NCBI GenBank assembly: GCA_018389105.1
Contig: JACATO010000307.1
Location: 645,001-709,000, forward strand
DNA: 64,000 nucleotides
Origin: Nautilus pompilius
Lineage: Eukaryota; Mollusca; Cephalopoda; Nautilida; Nautilidae
Direction of reading: 5' to 3'
The translations under genes and the position numbers were made by a program. Numbering within the stretch: the first letter of the stretch is position 1; every line of letters starts with the position of its first letter. This document shows positions 27,104-39,101 of this stretch, piece after piece. The notes beneath the pieces are model-generated. The model saw only the letters and a list, made by a program, of their open reading frames with translations, made no database searches and was not told the DNA's origin.

Positions 27104-27575
27104 CAGTAGAAACTCACTTATCTGACTTGAACAGAACAGACGCTATTTGGATAAGTAAAATGTTGATTTGGAGGGCGGACAATTACAAGTGTCGCCCTAA
27201 TCCAAAAGAAACCTGAATATGAGCAGTGTTTGTCTGGAAACACGCTGTCTATGCAGTAAAGTTCAAAATACAGTTTAAAAAATAGAATTATCCAGTCTAT
27301 GCAGACCCACCCCAATTTGTCTCTGAGGAATACAGCCACCTTTTCCCTTTTCGGTCGCTCACAGACTCCATGTTGTAAAGCACTGTAAAATGTTTAAATG
27401 TGCTTTGGATGCAAACCTGCTCTGTAGCTGAAATGAAAATGGAAATAGAATGCCATCTTCCATGGGTTAGATACATGTTTCAATGTTTTCATGCATATAT
27501 GCTGCATGACTGACAGAGGTCAGTTGGATAACCCAGTGTCAGAAAAAAAGATGTTGGATATGTGAGTTTCTACTA
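27104..27575 (+). mobile_element. Pogo/Tigger-like non-autonomous element (MITE), copy 1
   Basis: The left end CAGTAGAAACTCACTTATCTGAC is matched by the inverted right end TTGGATATGTGAGTTTCTACT. TA dinucleotides flank both ends (27102-27103 and 27576-27577). Termini of the form CAGTAGAAAC.C..TTATC are typical of pogo/Tigger elements, which duplicate TA. The 472-bp interior has no transposase. A second, partly eroded copy lies at 50825-51207 in the same orientation, and long interior stretches can be aligned by eye. Confidence 0.8.
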
Positions 27576-29140
27576 TAATAGCAATTAATAGTAAAATTGC
27601 ATAGACCATTGTTCTTTAATTGTTTTTATTAATCATCACTGTCTATGATAACCATTTAAAAACAATGTGACAATATGACAGTGTCATTACAAAGAGAAGT
27701 ACAGGATACAGTACCTGAATTAAGCAGCAATTATCAAATGATTAAATTCTAATTGTTGATACTTTTCAATGTTAGACAGGTGGAAAACAGAAATTATCAG
27801 ACAGCAAGATAAGAATGAAAAGTTAGTGTAATGTGTTATTTAATAGAAGGGGGGAGTTTTGATACCCCAATCATGTTATTAGTAGCAACTAAACTGAAGA
27901 ATTTACATTTTTAGACAATCTTTCAGTTATAATTAAGGTGGTGAAGGGAAACATCTAAACCAACCTCCTACTCTATATCAATAGCATATTAAGTGTGTGG
28001 TCATTAATTCAATACAAATCTAGCAATTAATGCAACTAATTAATACCTCAACTGTCATTCAAGTTTTAATTTCATTATTTTAAAGTTATGTTAATATCAA
28101 ATGCAGCTTTTTTTAAAACTAAATTATTCAAGCAGAAGTATTTTTAAAAATGCTTGCTAAAATTGCTGTAATATGTAAGTGTAGCCAATCTTTTTAGTTA
28201 TTTCTGTCCATAATGACATTACATTTTTAAAAAAGAGAAAAATCTTAGAACAGGAAATATGAACCAAAATGAGAATTACAGGAAGCCATTATTTCGTTTT
28301 ACTACACAATAAAGTGCATATGCGCATAAAATGCCAGTAAAGGCATTTAAAAAGTGTCAGTACCACTATACCTAATATGTAAACTGTTTTAGAAATTTTT
28401 TTGCATAGCTTTTATTCTGTCAAAATATTCATTTAGCCAAAAATTCTTAAATGTATCACCTAAGCTGACAAAACACCCATGCAGACTCTATGTTAAAATG
28501 TGCCAAACATATGAGGTTAAGCACAATGAACAAATGTAAAATTTTGTTTTGTTTAGGAATCCTTTTGGAATCAAGAATGTCAAATGCATTAGTTTTCACA
28601 GCTAACAAAGTCACTGATCCATTTGGTGGTTCTGCATTTTAATAATTTAACTTTTTGGTGCATTAAAACCATAATTAGATTACCAATGAAGAATCTACAT
28701 AAAATTCTGATAGCAATTATATCACTTCTATGTAGCAGATGACCTATCCAGTTGTAAACATATCTGAAATGTAATTTGTTACAGTTGCTAACTCTAAACT
28801 AAATGGAGTTGATATATAAATGCTGAAATATTCATTCATATTTTGAAAAATTGGTTGCTAAGACTTTATAGAAATAAGCAATGCAAAATGTATTTAAGTA
28901 GATGGAGGACCTATTTAAATATCACTGCCTCTCCTTAGCCTAAACCAAATTTTGTGCCTAAGAAAATGCATTATGGGAAAACTGGTTTTGAACTAAAAAA
29001 GCCTTTGACTATAATCATGTTTCATAAACCTGTGCATCAAAATGCATTTCAAAGTATATTTCACATTACAATTTGTACACTTAAAAAAAAGTGAATCTTT
29101 CAGATCAACCAACCAATCGAGGTACAACAATGGAAGGCAG
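27576..29140. other. AT-rich non-coding DNA
   Basis: No exon, transposase or repeat that I can identify. Confidence 0.5.
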
Positions 29141-29162
29141 TGGTATGTATGGGTTGCACCCT

Positions 29163-29293
29163 CATGAAGTCATTGAATGATTTGTTTGGAGTGCAGGGGC
29201 CTACTGTACTACATATGTGGAAAATATAGACTATTGTGCATATGTAGTACAGTAGGCCCCTGCACCCCAAGCAAATCATTCAATGACTTCATG
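29163..29293. repeat. Near-perfect 55-bp inverted repeat (hairpin) with 21-base spacer
   Basis: The left arm 29163-29217 and right arm 29239-29293 are reverse complements over 55 bases with two mismatches (T/C at the GTTTGG/GCTTGG position and A/G next to it). Weaker pairing continues outward to about 29145 and 29307 (ATGTAT against ATACAT). It could be a young fold-back MITE or a transcribed hairpin such as a microRNA-like or endogenous siRNA precursor. The length is more than a typical animal pre-miRNA needs, so a palindromic MITE is slightly favoured. Confidence 0.9.
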
Positions 29294-29309
29294 ATGCAAT
29301 GATACATTG

Positions 29310-30480
29310 AAGTATCCTGTCCTTCTTTAAGACACAAGTTATAATATAATGCGAGACAACCATGAATGCATTAAAAATTGTTTTATTCTTGCGATGTCTT
29401 TTACTCATGGTATATATTTGTTACAAATTTTTTTCCAAAAATGAAATAATACACACAACTGACATTGTTTCTCAGATTCAATGATCTGACAAACAATGTT
29501 AGTTGGGTATTGTTTTAATTTTGCTATTGTTATCAATTAAGTTTGTTATATCATCACTTATTTACAATGTATATAATGTATTCTTTTCCATACAACCAAA
29601 CAGACACAATTTAAGCAGTGTCATTGAGTTCTAACCAACAATAAATTGCTTGATTAAAGAATACCACAATCATTTTCACTATCAGCGAGTCGATATAATG
29701 TAGTTACATATATTTTGCAGATGATCTGATATACATGATATAACAATCTCACAAACACAAAGAATAAAACTACAAATCACTCACTGATTAAGCTGCTGTG
29801 TGCCAGGTCTTCTGTTTAACTTTAAATGGTTAGTGAGAGGTCCTAGGTACACTCCCTAAGCAAGTTACTTTGTGATACCCTCCTTCAGCAGGTTTTTGTT
29901 CACTTTGGTCACTATCACATGCAGGGTCACTATGTTCTGGTAAAAGTTTCTTCTTAGCCTTTTGCTTTCAGTATTTAACACTAAATAGTTGTTTTCATCC
30001 AGCATCATTAATACCAATTAGTGTCAATCAAGTAAGCTGAGTTGGTGTCTCTATACATAATGCAATGCTTGCATACATCATAAAATAAGACATACAAAAG
30101 GCTCCCCATAAGGAATGACAAACAGGAACAGGCCAAAATTCTGAATGAGAGAAATATTCTTCAAGTGAACTCATAAGATCATCAATTAAAAGCATGAAAT
30201 GCCACCTGCTACTGGAATCTTTAATCTGTGATGAGACTGTTCTGGCTAAAACCGGACAAAACACACTATCAAAACCTTTGATCTGTGATAATTGTCTTGT
30301 TGCAATTCAAAGGCATTACTGGCTAACTATTTGTGCACACAGACATTTTCAATCCTATTGTGCAATCTACAGAATCATGTTTGCAACTAAGTTTTTTATA
30401 ATATGGATTTTTCAATGTTGTATTTAATTGTCATTTATGATTAAACTGAACTCCTGAAATATGCCATTTAAAGCTTTGCA
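29310..30480. other. AT-rich non-coding DNA
   Basis: The ORFs here (up to 78 codons) show no family resemblance. Nothing else is supported. Confidence 0.45.
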
Positions 30481-30484
30481 CAGT

Positions 30485-31895
30485 CTCTAAATGACAAGAA
30501 TAGAACAACCTCAAGGAAGAAAAAATATGCAAAGGATTATATTAATTATGAGTTTACTTCTATGGTAGAAGTATCTGGCACTGAAAAGCCAGTATATTAT
30601 TTGCAGTGAAATTTTGTTGGCTAAATTAGTAAAACCAAAGAAGCTGAAGTGCCACATAATTATTAAATATCAATAGTTTTCTAACAAGGATGCTGTTTTT
30701 AAACAGAAAACTGAAAAAGTGAAAAAAAGCTAGGTTGCTTCTTTACACAAAAAGGTGTAAACTCATTTCGAGAAGAGTATGTGAAAAAGTTATGCCAATT
30801 TCTTTCAAATGATATGGTCAAAATAATTCTAGACATGTCAGATGAAATTCTTGCTCAAGTTGCTGAAGAGATAAAAGCTGTCCCCCATTTGGTTTATTCT
30901 GTTTGCTAACAAATGTTGGAGTTTGTATTGATGGTGTTCCTGTGATGGCTGCAGATCTCCCAATATATGTATAAATATACATAGTAAAAGATGTGTCACC
31001 AAAGTCAATTGGAACACACTGCACGAATTAACATTGTCAAATTTACAAGAAATTTTATCCATGCAATGAAATTTTGCAGAGTGCTCTCAACAGCTCTCTT
31101 TCAACTTTCAAAAATTTTGCAGAATTGAATCCTTCCATGAAGGTCTCCTCCTTCACACAGAATCTGACAGTTATCAAGGGGCGAAGTGTTGAAACGTGTA
31201 TAATAATTTTTCTTGACAAAACTGGAAATTCCAAACATTTTTCCAGTGATAACAAATACCTTCAGAAAATGGCATACCTAACAGATATTGAACTTAGCAC
31301 ATTGTTTCAAAATCTGCATGCCACTGTTCTTAGCCTTGCAGAAAATCTCGAGGCATTTCAAATGAAACTGCAGCTTTCACAGCAAAAACTGGATGCCAAG
31401 AAGACCTATATGCTTCCAACACTGGCAACTTACATGAAAAAAAGTGATGTTGAGAAGAAAATTGAGCAAATATTTCTAGCTTGCCACCAAACAGTTACAA
31501 AATCTGCAAGAAGCCATTTCATTAGTACCCAACTATGCCTGATATACCATTTGCTTTGGAAAGAAACCGTTTCAATGTAAAAGTGGATCCACAAAATGCT
31601 TAAGAAGAATTTGAGGTCATCAAATGATACAGTGAAAATTGAATTTTTTTTTATATCTCTTAGTGTTTGGTAGAGTATCCTATTCTGTCTAAAAGAGTGC
31701 TGCATCATCTGCTCACAATTCCTACTACTTTGTTATGCAAGACTGCCTTAAAATTAAAAATAACCTTCATTGTATATACTTTCCCAAAGATCCAAGTACT
31801 GATGAAGTAAAAGAAATACAACCTTTTCATCTAGTAAAATCTTGTTTAATGTTTGCAAATGAATTCAATAGCAGTTCTGATGATATCTCCTGAGA
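30485..31895 (+). pseudogene. hAT transposase relic of the ZBED5/SCAND3/FAM200-like type
   Basis: Decayed coding blocks follow one another on the + strand. A BED-finger-like block is at 30515-30700 (KKYAKDYINYEFTSM, then a lost Cys, then KPKKLKCHI). A block at about 30795-30890 reads LSNDMVKIILDMSDEILAQV. CIDGVPVMA at about 30927-30955 corresponds to the CTDG.PAM segment with a catalytic-region Asp. An open 168-codon stretch at 31074-31580 contains KYLQKMAYLTDI and EAFQMKLQLSQQKLDA, the helical insertion typical of this group. SKRVLHHLLTIPTTLLCKTA at about 31690-31750 matches the hAT C-terminal dimerisation region. Several stops and a deletion after about 30895 inactivate it. In vertebrates this transposase group has been domesticated into ZBED5, SCAND3 and FAM200 genes; this copy shows no sign of use. 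Confidence 0.8.
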
Positions 31896-31899
31896 ATTG

Positions 31900-33123
31900 T
31901 TTAATACACATGCAATTTTGTGCTCAAATAAAGTTTTCATCAGTCATCAACATATTTACTTTTTTTCTTAATTTAGATTATTTACTGAAGATTTTCTAAA
32001 ATTATTGAGTAAAATATAGGAAACACGTTGTTGCAGAGGTTAGCTTAGAATGAAAATGAGCTGTAAATAATGAAAGTTGAGAACTGCTGATCTGAGAGCT
32101 TACTACTCACCGAGCAGTTTATAGATTACTAACTAAAAAAAACACATTTTTATTATAAATGTAAAGAAACAAATCTTGCTACCCTTCTGTTTGAAAACAT
32201 ATGTAGAATATGTGAAACCATAACAGAAAATTTGTTGGTTTTCCTTTTAATTTCAATACTAGAACAAACTGTTATTAAGACACGTACATGCTGTAAGCCC
32301 TCTTCATTACCGTTTCCCACAAATACACACTCCATCCACTCTGGCATGAAGCTTAGTAGTACGAAAAAATAAAACAGATAATTTAAAAATACATTTGATA
32401 TCCTTTTATTGTGGCTTTAAAAAACTTAATATGAAAGATTGTAACTTAATAAATGCATATCAAAGAAAAATCATTAATAAAGAAAAAATAAAAATCCATT
32501 TAACTGCTATTTAAAGTGGTGCTGGAGCTAGAAATAGATAAAAGCACAGTTCAGCTTCAGATATCTGTCCTAACTCTCAGAGTCTAAATAATAGTATTCA
32601 GCTATTTCTAAAGAAAATAAAAGATGCATTTTTAGGTTTATAGAATCACAACTACTTTATGCAACAAATACAGTCATACATTATAATATAAATATGCTTA
32701 GCCTTGTTTTATTTTATCCTATGATGCTAATCAAAAAACTAATCCCCAAAGACACTGAAAAAAAAAAAAAATATTCAAATTCACTGTCTAAATATGTACA
32801 TTAAATAAAATAAATATTGCACAGCGGGGAAACTTACACATAAACTGCTTGATGCATATAAAATCCCCAGAGGTAACAAGTAATATATAGTTTTTCTAAT
32901 CCATTATGTAAATGTATTATGCTACCTTTGAACTCTTTGCATAAAAATAAGCAACCTTCAATTTCTAATTGAAATATAATTTAAAAAAACAACATTAGAT
33001 AGGTATATACACCACAAGTATTTCACATCCAACTGTTATATATTTTTATTTCAAAGAGTGTGAGTGAGTGAGTGAGTGTTAGAATTAGTTTACTGATACT
33101 GTCTCGACTTGAGAGATCTGATA
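31900..33123. other. AT-rich non-coding DNA
   Basis: No recognised feature except a short (GTGA)n repeat at about 33058-33078. Confidence 0.5.
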
Positions 33124-33125
33124 TA

Positions 33126-34355
33126 TTAGGTCGTTACAAAGGTTTTGTCAGTTTTTACATTATGTTAATTTAAGGTTCATTTTTTGCATGCTTGAGAAGG
33201 TGTATGTAGATAAGTTACATGTTATTTTGTTGTGTGTGCTTTAGCATACATTATGCACAACCTACCTTTTTAAAAATCGTAAAATGGAGATATTTGTTTC
33301 AAAGGTCTGAGTGAAGCGTGGATAAAGGTTTTTCATGCCATTTTGCTTCACAAGTTCAAACTAAGTCACAAAGCAAGTGAGGCAACTCGTAACATTAAGC
33401 AGGCATTGGGCAAGGACACAGCAAACAAGCGCACAGTACAGCGATGGTTTGCAAAGTTTCGATCAGGAGATGTGAGCCTTGGAAATAAGGAATGTATCGG
33501 ACATTCTTCCAGCTGTGACGACGACCATCTGAAAGTCTCAGCTGAAGCCAATCCAAGAAAAACAATGAAAGAAATTGCTGAAGAGTTTGATGTAAGCACT
33601 GCAGCTGTTTCCCAACATCTTGATGTAATCGGTAAGGTGAAACAGCTTGACAAGTGGGTGCCTCACGAGTTGAATGAACAACAACAAAATTGTCAATTGG
33701 AGATCTGCTCTTCGCTTGTCATAAGAAACAAAAGAACGAACCATTTCTTGACCGAATCATTACACATGGAAAAATGGATCCTTTATGACAATCACAAACA
33801 ATCAGCACAGCAGCTTGACAGATACAAGGGGCCTAGCCACATTCCAAAACCTAGTTTCCACCCAAAGGAGGTCCTGGTCAATATTTGGTGGATTGCAACT
33901 GTCATCCACTACAACTTCTTGCAACCTGGTGAAACCATCACAGCTGAAAGGTACTGTTGTGAATTGAACTGTTCATCAGAAACTCTCCCAACAACAGCCA
34001 CCATTGGTGAAGAGGCCCAATCCTGCTCCACAACAATACTCATCCTCATGACTCTTCAGAAACTGAACATGTTGGGGTATGAAGTTCTCCTTCATGCAGC
34101 CTATTCACCAGACCTTTCTCCCACCTTTTCAAACACCTCGACAGCTTCCTCCGTATGAAATCCTTGTCCAACCAAGCAGCAAATGAAACTGCCTTCCAAC
34201 AGATTATCGACTCCAGAAATCCAGGTTTTTTTCAAAATTGTATCGATGCATTTATAACTCATTGGCAAAAGTGTACCGATTATAATGGAACTTACGTTGA
34301 TTAATACACTTCACGTTGCAGTAAAAGAACCAACAAAACGTTTGTAACAACTTAA
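33126..34355 (+). mobile_element. Hsmar1-like mariner transposon, degraded
   Basis: The left terminal repeat starts TTAGGTCGTTACAAAGGTTT at 33126 and is mirrored by the right end finishing GTTTGTAACAACTTAA at 34355. TA duplications flank it (33124-33125 and 34356-34357). The TTAGGT.G..ACAAA start is the form seen in the mariner group that includes the human Hsmar1/SETMAR element. At 1230 bp it is nearly full length for a mariner (about 1.3 kb), so it carries one small deletion rather than a large one. Confidence 0.9.
33343..34307 (+). pseudogene. Mariner transposase pseudogene (SETMAR-like)
   Basis: The open part (33343-34158) shows two helix-turn-helix-like blocks (RTVQRWFAKFRSGD and KEIAEEFDVSTAAVSQHL), then the linker WVPHELNEQQ, KWILYDN, and PKEVLVNIWWIATVIHYNFL plus PGETITAERY. 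A shift near 34120 moves the C-terminus to another frame: HLFKHLDSF onward to CIDAFITHWQKC..YNGTYVD and a stop at about 34305. The first catalytic Asp (before EKW) is replaced. The second is changed to Asn in the block read as HNNTHPH. The third (SPDLSP region) lies at the frameshift. The protein is therefore catalytically dead. Confidence 0.88.
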
Positions 34356-34357
34356 TA

Positions 34358-35280
34358 AAATACCAATATTGGTATAATCTTTTATCTCTAATTATCTTAA
34401 AGAAAAAATATATATTAAGCCTTAGGAATGTTTTATTTTCCAATATTTTAAACCTAAATAATCAAAGTTTTATCTTTACTTTGAAGGTAAGTCTGAGAGA
34501 TTGGGTTAGCAGGTGTTGTTTAATCTTTTGTTCAGGAAAAAATAATTATATTAGCTAAGCAATTTTAAGGTATATTCATAAAAACAACTTTATCCAAATT
34601 GTGACCCTGTAACATGATTTATTAACTCTCTGTGGGACGACAGAGCCAATCTATTGGCCAAAAGCTAGTAAAAAAAAAAAAAAATAACATGACTGATCTG
34701 TTGGTCCAATGAAAAAACTTGCTGAATAGTTCCCTATAACTAGTGCAAACCTTTCAATAAAGCAACATCCTGGTAAATCAATGGTAGCAATCAGTTGTTT
34801 GTTTACTATTTCCAAGGGGCCAATATTATTGAAAAGCAGAAATTGGTGTGCACATGAACATTTCAGTCATTTTATTTGCTTTCAGAGCCATTGAATTCTC
34901 TTATTTCTTGCAACCTGAAAGAAAAAAATGCTGACACCCCACGATCTGTCAGTGAATTTGATATTGTAAAATGTAAGATTTTGGATCAACCACTAACTAT
35001 AAGGATGTCAACAACACCAGCACTTATGTATATTAGTTAAATAAATCATTTTAAACTACTTCTTGACAGTTCCAATACACACACACACACATATATATAT
35101 ATATATGTGTGTATGTATATACTATTTTTTTTTTAAAAAAAAGAATTACCAGCAACTTTCATTCAAAAGGTTTAGGTGTCAATGAGATAAATTTTTATGG
35201 ATTTTTTTAACAGAAAATGGTATTAACTGCAGAGAAATACAGTACTACTGGACATGAGATAATGGATTTTACTGGGTAAC
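34358..35280. other. AT-rich non-coding DNA with a (CA)n-(TA)n tract
   Basis: A compound CA/TA microsatellite lies at about 35079-35120. No other feature is supported. Confidence 0.5.
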
Positions 35281-35590
35281 CAGCAGCCTGCCTAGTGGTT
35301 GAACTACTAGACTACCAATGCTAAGGATTCAAGTTCGATCCCTGATTGGGGTTGGCTTGGTTTGGCCTAATACATTCTTGGCATAGTTTCTTCATCAGCT
35401 ATTCATGTGGGTTTCCTCCATCTGAAAAAAAAAATGGAGGGTTCTGGTAAGAATTTCCCTGGTGAAGCCAGTATTGCTAAGCCATTGTGGCACAAGATGA
35501 TGTTCTCAAGCTGATAACTGCAGCACTATGCTCCCTCACCAGAATAGTCTCCCTTGTAGAGACTGAGACAGCAAGCAACAACAATGAAAA
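35281..35590 (+). repeat. tRNA-derived SINE, copy 1
   Basis: A pol III A-box-like TAGTGGTTGAA at about 35293 and a B-box-like GGATTCAAGTTCGATCCC at 35325-35342 form a tRNA-like head. The body contains TGGGTTTCCTCC, TTCTGGTAAGAATTTCCCTG and CACTATGCTCCCTCACCAG. The same body elements in the same order occur in copies at 36672, 56443 and 59275 (minus strand). Differences among the copies show that the family is not very recent. Confidence 0.85.
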
Positions 35591-36244
35591 AAGCCTTTTA
35601 CAATTAAGTGATGAATCTGAGATTACACATTAGATAGAAAAATATCTTTAGGCAGGTGGCATTTGAAGATCCATTTTTTTGGTTTTGTTTTTTTTAATTT
35701 TTAATAGAACCATCTCTTTTTCTAAAAAGTAATAATAATTTAAAATATATTTCACAAAAAATGTTTTGATATTAGCTCTGAAATAATGAATGTTAATTAA
35801 ATCTTGAAAATAAAAACAATGCTATCAATATATTTATTAAATCCCTTTCATGTAAAATGGTATATAACATTAATAACAGAAAAAACTTCTAAAAATATTG
35901 GTTAATAAAGTCTATCAACAACGATTCTAAAATCTTTGCTAGACTGCATGACAGAGTTGCTGCTACTGTATAAAGCCTGAAATTTTTAGATTAAAATTTT
36001 TTTTAAATATATATTTTCCATGAACAGGTTAAAGATAAAGGTTAGAGCTATTAAACAACATTCTTAACTTCCTTAATATGTTAAAGAACTTTTATTTCTA
36101 TCACTCTGGTGTGTCCCAATATAAAGTGTAATGTTTTTTTCATGATAGCTAGGACAGTCCTTAAATACAGACCTATGGTTCCAAAAGTCAAGAGAAAGAT
36201 TATTTTTTGTTGTGGTATTTGCAAAATGCATGCATAGTGTAAAA

Positions 36245-36610
36245 TTTGTGTGTGTTGTATCTCCGAAGAGAAGAGAATGGGTACAGAGATCGAAACTTCT
36301 AGTGGAACGAAGCTTGGTGAAAGGGGGCATCCCCATGATGAAGGGAGAAGCTAGTTAGTTCCCTTAGTGATCACCTCCCCAGCTGAAAACCCTCTGGAGA
36401 AAAAAGCCTCAGCTCCTCAGGTCCGAAAATCAGTCCTAAGGAGCCTAACCTTCCCAGCCATAGAATGTATCGACCCAGGGAAAAAGGGTCCCTCGTTATC
36501 GTGCTGCCACCGCAAGTACTGATCATCCACCATCCAGGACCTGGGGAGACCACTTTTGCTTCAGAACTGTTGTTCAGTTTCTGGATTCCTAATGCAAACT
36601 GCATATCCCA
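36245..36610. other. GC-richer unclassified segment, probably part of an older repeat
   Basis: This stretch is markedly GC-richer than its flanks and has open frames on both strands (77 codons on the minus strand), but nothing I recognise. It sits between two SINE copies. A LINE 5' region or LTR fragment is possible; no terminal repeats are visible. Confidence 0.3.
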
Positions 36611-36671
36611 AGTTGGATGAAAAGAACCAATAAGTAGGGTCTACACTTTGATGTAATCAGAGCATAATCGG

Positions 36672-36957
36672 GCCAGTCATTAGCCTAGGAGTTAAGATAC
36701 TGAACTGCCAAGACTGAAAGCCAAAGTTCGCTCACTGGTCAGGGTTGGCAGGCTTGGCAGTTTGGCTATCTCCCTGGCATAGTTTCTTTCTATGGGGCAT
36801 TCCAGTTCTTCTCACATCTAAAGATAAAGTGTTCCAGAGTCAGAATTGCAGGGGCCTCCTTATAGTGCAAGATATACTCTCTCTAGCAGATAACCATGGC
36901 ACTACATTTCCCTCACCAGGGTTGTCTCCCTGTAAACATTGGTGTACAAAAAAGAAA
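36672..36957 (+). repeat. tRNA-derived SINE, copy 2
   Basis: It starts with TTAGCCTAGGAGTTAAGATAC (A-box region; B-box eroded to AAAGTTCGCTCACTGG) and continues with CAGGGTTGGCAGGCTTGGC, CCTGGCATAGTTTCTT, AAAGTGTTCC and GGCACTACATTTCCCTCACC. The order is the same as in copy 1 but more diverged. It ends in an A-rich tail near 36945-36960. Confidence 0.8.
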
Positions 36958-36959
36958 AA

Positions 36960-38479
36960 AGACAGACCACTGTCAAAATGTAATTTATGTTAAAAACATA
37001 CATAATTGAAGTTTAAAAGTTATTTAAATCTCATATGAATTAAGACCATATTAATGCCAACTTCTATGAAAAGAAAAAAATAATTTTAAAGATAACATAT
37101 AAAAGCTCTTCGCAAGAAAAAAATGCAAAAAATAACTTCACCAAAAAAGTAAATAAGAGGAAGAAAGTTTCTGGTTGTCCCTAGATGTTATTTCTCAAAT
37201 ATTCAAGTTTCATTTTTCAAAAATAGTCAAAATCTAAATGTTACTGCTCTGTTCTTATTTTAAATTAATGTAATGAAAACTGAAACAACAACAACAACAA
37301 AGCATAGAAACAATGTTGGGAGGAGGAATTGATACTTCATTTTACTCATAATCACTAATTAGCAATGTTGCTTAATCTTATAGCAAGATTAGGCAGGCCA
37401 TGGTTCCAGAATAGAAATCTAAACACAACACTGGTGTCAGCAAACTCTAATTTCCAAGCTTAACAAAGCATGATGTATGACTCATGACACTAACACAGTA
37501 AGGCACAAGTTAAAATAAAATTCCTTAAAAATGATACATCTATTGATAAAGATTTGTGTCACTAAACTGTTACCATAGAAATTATTTTGGTAGGGTTTTT
37601 GTTTTTTTGTTTTTAATGAATCACTTCCCTTGTTCAATTCATATATGTACTGCCTTTGCTCCCATTGCTTGGGTAGTGGATTTGTTTAGCCAGTGCTAGA
37701 TGGTTAACCCAAGGAAGAGAAAGGTAAACTCAGTTTGTGATGTTTTTTAAAAAAATAAATCCCTCACTTACAAACATACTGTTGCTACCAAAGAAAAATC
37801 ATGGTCTAATTGGAAAGTTTACTGACAAAACATATTTAAAGCTAGGTTCCAAGTATAACTCCCTTCCTTTTCTCTCTCTTTAGGTTTTACCAAACAGAAC
37901 TTTTGATGGATGTGCTGCTAAGTTTTCTCAATGTATAGCATATAAAAGTGGTAGTTTTCTACATCATATTACACTGTGGAATTACTATTAATGAAACAAA
38001 AGTGGCCATTTTACAACAAGTTTTGCAGACTACAACGCTAGACCTACAGCGGCAAAACAGTTAAATAGTTGTTTAAAACTCAAGAAAAGTCAGCAACCAA
38101 CAGATGATGGATTTTAGATCAGTAAATCAAATCAACACCAATAGGTGCACAATGAGAACAGTCCTCAGGATTAACCCTGATGATGGCAACCAGAAATACT
38201 CACAGTAATGTAGGTTGACATTATTAGCTAGTAAAATTAAAAGTATTTTTTTTTTTACTTCTATTTATTATATTTAAAACAATTCTGTAAATTTAGGAAT
38301 ATTAAAATTTTCACAAAATAATTAACAACAACAAGAAGCCATAATAGATTTTGTTCACACTAAAAGCTTATTTTCAAATAAAGACCTTTCTCATTATACA
38401 AAAAACATTCATGCTGAATATTTTTAAAAAATCAAGTTGCAAGAGATAAAGTTAATATTATGTTAAGCATTACTGCAAT

Positions 38480-38545
<66 letters not shown>

Positions 38546-39068
38546 GTTTGAATTCTAAGCAAAGCTAAAATGTACTCCTATTCAAAATGTAAAACTGTTA
38601 TTATGCAACAATGAAAAAGTCATGCAAAATATTCACAATGACAAAATGAAACTACAAAATTTCTTTTAAGACTGGATGGTGGTCTTAAAAATACACCCAC
38701 ACCAGTGAGAGGTTAGGGTTAAATGTCATTTTGAGAAATTTTTATTTCCATAGAATGTATTTAAACAAAAAATTTTTTAAAATAATTAATAGTAACAACA
38801 ATAATCCTTAACAATACTGATGCTGCATAAAACTAAGTTTTCTGCAATGATTGAAAATGCACAGATTAAAAAAATTAATAAAATTACAATTTAAAATTTG
38901 ACAAATGGAAAGTCTTTATAGAGAAGCTGCCTCCGTGTATACAAATCCAGAGATATGAAATGTAACGAGTTGCTTTATATTATTAACATACAGAAGTTTA
39001 AAACATTAATTATATTTGAAATTTAAATAAAACTATAATAAAAGTGAATTAAATTTATCATAACTTAC
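36960..39068. other. AT-rich non-coding DNA
   Basis: Apart from the (TAA)n array annotated separately I see no feature. Confidence 0.5.
38481..38545. repeat. (TAA)n microsatellite
   Basis: About 21 uninterrupted TAA units. Confidence 0.98.
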
Positions 39069-39101
39069 CTTTCTTCCTCTTTTTATGAAATTTTTTACCA
39101 G
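39069..39101 (-). CDS. Possible micro-exon of the AGAP transcription unit
   Basis: On the minus strand TTTTTAAG is followed by 33 bases and a strong donor GTAAGT (39068-39063). With exit phase 1 it reads GKKFHKKRKK plus a spare G. Spliced to the exon at 21724 it would recreate the Asp expected before SFVNSQEW. There is no independent evidence that this lysine-rich peptide is real. A chance donor next to A-rich sequence is at least as likely. Confidence 0.2.

Noticed and set aside
35281..35345. tRNA gene
   Set aside because: A/B-box-like motifs belong to a SINE head; the sequence does not fold into a complete cloverleaf and is followed by the shared SINE body.
38481..38545. CRISPR-like or satellite array
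   Set aside because: It is a plain (TAA)n microsatellite with no spacers.
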